A DNA stretch of 6,025 bases, from NCBI GenBank assembly GCA_026713345.1, contig JAPOOQ010000553.1, forward strand, positions 1 through 6,025, written 5' to 3'. Origin of the DNA: Gemmatimonadota bacterium (GTDB taxonomy: Bacteria > Gemmatimonadota > Gemmatimonadetes > Longimicrobiales > Gaopeijiaceae). The notes beneath the pieces were generated by a model. The model worked only from the letters and a program-made list of their open reading frames with translations, did not search any database and was not told where the DNA came from. Shown here in pieces: positions 4,090 through 6,025 of this stretch. A program made the position numbers and the translations under genes. Position 1 is the first letter of the stretch; every line of letters begins with the position of its first letter.

Positions 4090-6025
4090 GCCAAGTGGAG
4101 TTGACATTCTGACTCGCTCCCAAGGCTGTAGCAGGGGATTCGCCCTCGCCAAGTCCATGGGCGTCGTTCCTTCCGCATCGCGCGCTTCCGGGTCGGCGCC
4201 CAGGCGCAGGAGGAGGGGGAAGGCATGGGGTGCGTAACTCGCCGCGAAGTGCAGCACCGTCTGCCCCGACGAGCCGGTCAGCTCCAGGTCCGCTCCGGCG
4301 CGCACGAGTGCCTCGATCACGGCGGGGGACGCCGCGAGGGAGATGGGCGACCGCGCCTGGAAGTCGCCCAGCCTCATGGAGGTGTCCGGCCCCACGGGAG
4401 GGAGTGCCCTCACTGGCCCGCCATCGGGATCGGCGCCCGCGGCGACGAGCATCGTCACGATTTCCGGGTTGGAGTTCCAGTAGGCGGCGTTGTGCAAGGC
4501 GGTCACCCTGCCGGCTGGGGTGTGGGTGCGGTTGTACGCTCCCCGTGCATGCACGTCCGCACCGGCCTCCAACAGGACGGCGAGCACATCCGGGTTCGGG
4601 TTCCCCGCTGCTGCCTTGTGGAGCGGTGTGATGCCGTCGGACCCGGGGGCGTTGACTTCGGCACCGGCCTCCAGCAGGAGTTCCGCCATTGCCGGGTTTC
4701 GGTTCCACGCGGCGTAGTGCAGGGGGGTTTCACCGTCGCGACCCCGGGCGTTGACATCCGCGCCCGCCTCGAGCAGCGCCGCGGCAACCGCCGGGTCCGG
4801 ATTGCGGGCGGCGTAGTGCAGCGGGGTGCTCGCAGCTCCCGAAATGGGATCGAATCTCCTGGGGCGCGCGTCCACTTCTGCGCCGGCCTCCAGAAGCGCC
4901 CGCACCACTCCGGGTGTGCCGTTCGCAGCGGCTTCGTGGAGTGGCGTGTTGTCGGATCCGTCGCGGGAATTCACGTCGGCCCCAGCCTGCACCAGGGAGG
5001 TGATGACCGCGGGGTCCTGTGCCACGGCGGCAGCCACATGCAGGGGAGTACTGGGGCGCCGCCGGGGGCCCACGATCCACCCATCCGGGAGAACCGTGGG
5101 ATCCGGCTGCGGGCGAATGGCGCCGGGATCCGCCCCCGCCTCCATGCAGCCTGCCACGACATCGGCTGTGGCGAACACGAAGAAGGTCTCGGTGCCCCAG
5201 CGCTCGCAGCTGTCCGGATCGATGAGTCTGCCATCGGCGTCACGTGCGTCCGGATCGGCTCCGGCTTCCAGCAACGCGGTTGCGGCGGCGCGCCGACCCC
5301 CCCGCAGAGCCAGGTGCAGCGGTGTGTGGCCAGCGTTCGTGCGGGCGTCCACCTCCGCGCCGGCCTCCAGCAGGACGGCTATGACGGGGGCGTGATCGAA
5401 CGACGCGGCCAAGTGCAGCGGGGTCTGTCCATCGTTCGTGCGAGCGTTCACATCCGCTCCGGCCTCCAGCAGCAGCGACTCCATGGAGGTGGTGTCAGGA
5501 CTCTCGCGGCGCGCAGCTTTGTGCAGCGGCGTCTCCCCCTGTGAATCGCGGGCGTCCACATCTGCCCCCGCCTCGAGCAGCGCGGTGGCAGCGGTGAGGG
5601 CCGCGTTGCCGTCCCAGCCCGGGCTGGAGCGTTCCCCTCGTTCTCCGGCCACCAGATGCAGCGGCGTCACACCCGAACGATCTCGAGCGTTTGCGTCCGC
5701 TCCCGCCGCCAGGAACAGCGCGAGCTTCTCGGGGGTGGTACGTGTGGGGCCTGAACCCGCCAGCTGGACCAGGGGCGTCCGGTCGGCCCAGTCCGGCGTG
5801 TTGACGGGGAATCCGGCCGCCAGACAATCCCTCAGGGTCTCGGGCGGGGCGAGAGTCACGAACATGAGGGCGTCCAGGGCGCAGAGGGGACCGTCAATCC
5901 CGCCGGTGTCCTCGATGACGCCGGGGTCGGCGCCAAGATCGATCAGCTTGCGCGCCACTGCCGGGTTGGCGCGATTTCGGGCTACCTGCAGTGGAGTCTC
6001 ACCGCCGTCGTTGAGGGTGTTCACG
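4081..6025 (-). CDS. Gene A: ankyrin-repeat protein, 5' end missing
   Basis: C-terminal 647 codons of a large ankyrin-repeat protein, ending at TAA (4083-4081). The frame is open to the window edge. The GTG at 6024-6022 is not a start: it is the Val of an ANK 'ADVN' turn, matching V531 of gene B. About 14 ordinary repeats (consensus G-x-TPLHxAA ... LLxAGADVNAR) are interrupted by two cysteine modules, C48-C67 and C273-C293 (numbered from that Val). These four are the only cysteines seen. A Pro/Arg-rich loop follows the second module (299-325). The C-terminus, PWERVRMSTPLGRR, is nearly that of gene B. A aligns with B 531-1176 over its full length with only small indels, so the two are tandem duplicates. 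By homology to B and C it should start with a lipoprotein signal upstream of the window. The ANK fold binds protein partners; no catalytic motif is visible and the ligand is unknown. Confidence 0.95.
   Translation of the reverse strand, partial: VNTLNDGGETPLQVARNRANPAVARKLIDLGADPGVIEDTGGIDGPLCALDALMFVTLAPPETLRDCLAAGFPVNTPDWADRTPLVQLAGSGPTRTTPEKLALFLAAGADANARDRSGVTPLHLVAGERGERSSPGWDGNAALTAATALLEAGADVDARDSQGETPLHKAARRESPDTTSMESLLLEAGADVNARTNDGQTPLHLAASFDHAPVIAVLLEAGAEVDARTNAGHTPLHLALRGGRRAAATALLEAGADPDARDADGRLIDPDSCERWGTETFFVFATADVVAGCMEAGADPGAIRPQPDPTVLPDGWIVGPRRRPSTPLHVAAAVAQDPAVITSLVQAGADVNSRDGSDNTPLHEAAANGTPGVVRALLEAGAEVDARPRRFDPISGAASTPLHYAARNPDPAVAAALLEAGADVNARGRDGETPLHYAAWNRNPAMAELLLEAGAEVNAPGSDGITPLHKAAAGNPNPDVLAVLLEAGADVHARGAYNRTHTPAGRVTALHNAAYWNSNPEIVTMLVAAGADPDGGPVRALPPVGPDTSMRLGDFQARSPISLAASPAVIEALVRAGADLELTGSSGQTVLHFAASYAPHAFPLLLRLGADPEARDAEGTTPMDLARANPLLQPWERVRMSTPLGRR
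5146..5208 (-). other. Cysteine module of gene A, tryptophan subtype
   Basis: D-P-D-S-C-E-R-W-G-T entry, F-F at positions 9-10, ending C-M-E-A-G-A-D. C-x19-C. It lies 225 residues after the previous module (227 in gene B). Confidence 0.85.
5339..5367. repeat. 29-bp exact match between genes A and B (copy in A)
   Basis: Partner of 1792-1820. The distance of 3547 bp is close to the length of gene B plus spacer, as expected for a tandem duplication. Confidence 0.8.
5824..5883 (-). other. Cysteine module of gene A, tryptophan-less subtype
   Basis: D-G-P-L-C-A-L entry, ending C-L-A-A-G-F-P-V-N. C-x18-C. Equivalent to module 3 of gene B. Confidence 0.85.

Larger units (their letters stand above)
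560..6025. repeat. Degenerate ~99-bp tandem coding repeats (ankyrin units)
   Basis: Genes A and B consist of about 45 imperfect units of roughly 99-102 bp, each giving one 33-34 residue ankyrin repeat. The best conserved core, on the plus strand, resembles GTCCGCGCCGGCCTCCAGCA, which encodes LLEAGAD. Units differ in length where loops are inserted. Confidence 0.9.

Noticed and set aside
1653..4112. Long open frame on the plus strand (819 codons) opposite gene B
   Set aside because: It runs in exact codon register with gene B, so its stops would need TTA, CTA or TCA codons in B, which a GC-rich gene avoids. Its product is a repetitive antisense of ankyrin units with no start signal.
4074..4226. 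N-terminal extension of gene B by 51 codons
   Set aside because: It overlaps the conserved 3' end of gene A, is basic and out of character, and would bury the signal peptide. The ATG at 4073 is right after A's stop and gives a lipobox.
4225..5544. Long open frame on the plus strand (439 codons) opposite gene A
   Set aside because: It has the same register effect as the one opposite gene B. The sequence mirrors the ankyrin repeats and nothing in it looks like a protein family.
6022..6024. GTG as the start codon of gene A
   Set aside because: It encodes the Val of an ankyrin turn aligned to V531 of gene B. The frame is still open at the edge, so the gene begins outside the window.
543..6025. 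CRISPR array because of regularly spaced repeats
   Set aside because: The repeats are degenerate, about 99 bp in period and in frame with ankyrin units; there are no identical short repeats with unrelated spacers.

Overview
The window holds a head-to-tail cluster of large exported ankyrin-repeat (ANK) proteins, all on the minus strand and read from high to low coordinates. GC content is high (about 68% in the coding parts I counted by hand). Two of the proteins begin with a lipoprotein signal peptide, so the host is most likely a GC-rich Gram-negative bacterium. Tandem ANK lipoproteins of this kind would fit a marine, symbiotic or soil lineage such as Gemmatimonadota, but that is a low-confidence impression; no taxonomic marker is present.

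Layout in order of transcription. (1) 6025-4081: gene A, the last 647 codons of an ANK protein whose start lies beyond the right edge. (2) 4073-543: gene B, complete, 1176 residues, a lipoprotein with about 25 ordinary ANK repeats and four unusual cysteine-bearing repeats. (3) 521-327: a possible small gene (orfX, 64 codons) of unknown function. (4) 304-1: gene C, the first 101 codons of a third ANK lipoprotein that runs off the left edge. The spacers are 7, 21 and 22 bases, so the set is probably one transcript. No promoter or terminator is visible inside the window.

The three large genes are paralogues. A and the last 646 residues of B align end to end, including the C-terminal tail and stop codon. 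B and C share the same plan at the start: lipobox, Pro/Ala/Thr tether, then a cysteine module. That module, C-x(18-19)-C followed by L-x-A-G, occurs seven times (4 in B, 2 in A, 1 in C). It contains every cysteine of the mature proteins apart from the lipid-anchor cysteine. Each module opens a block of ordinary ANK repeats. Because the proteins are exported, intra-repeat disulfides are a strong prediction.

The most interesting non-coding observation is at the B/C junction. The short stop-to-start junction between A and B appears split in two between B and C, with 226 bp of lower GC (about 57%) between the halves. That segment is flanked by a 5-bp direct repeat and has weak inverted ends, and it contains the whole of orfX. 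It looks like a small insertion into a tandem gene array.
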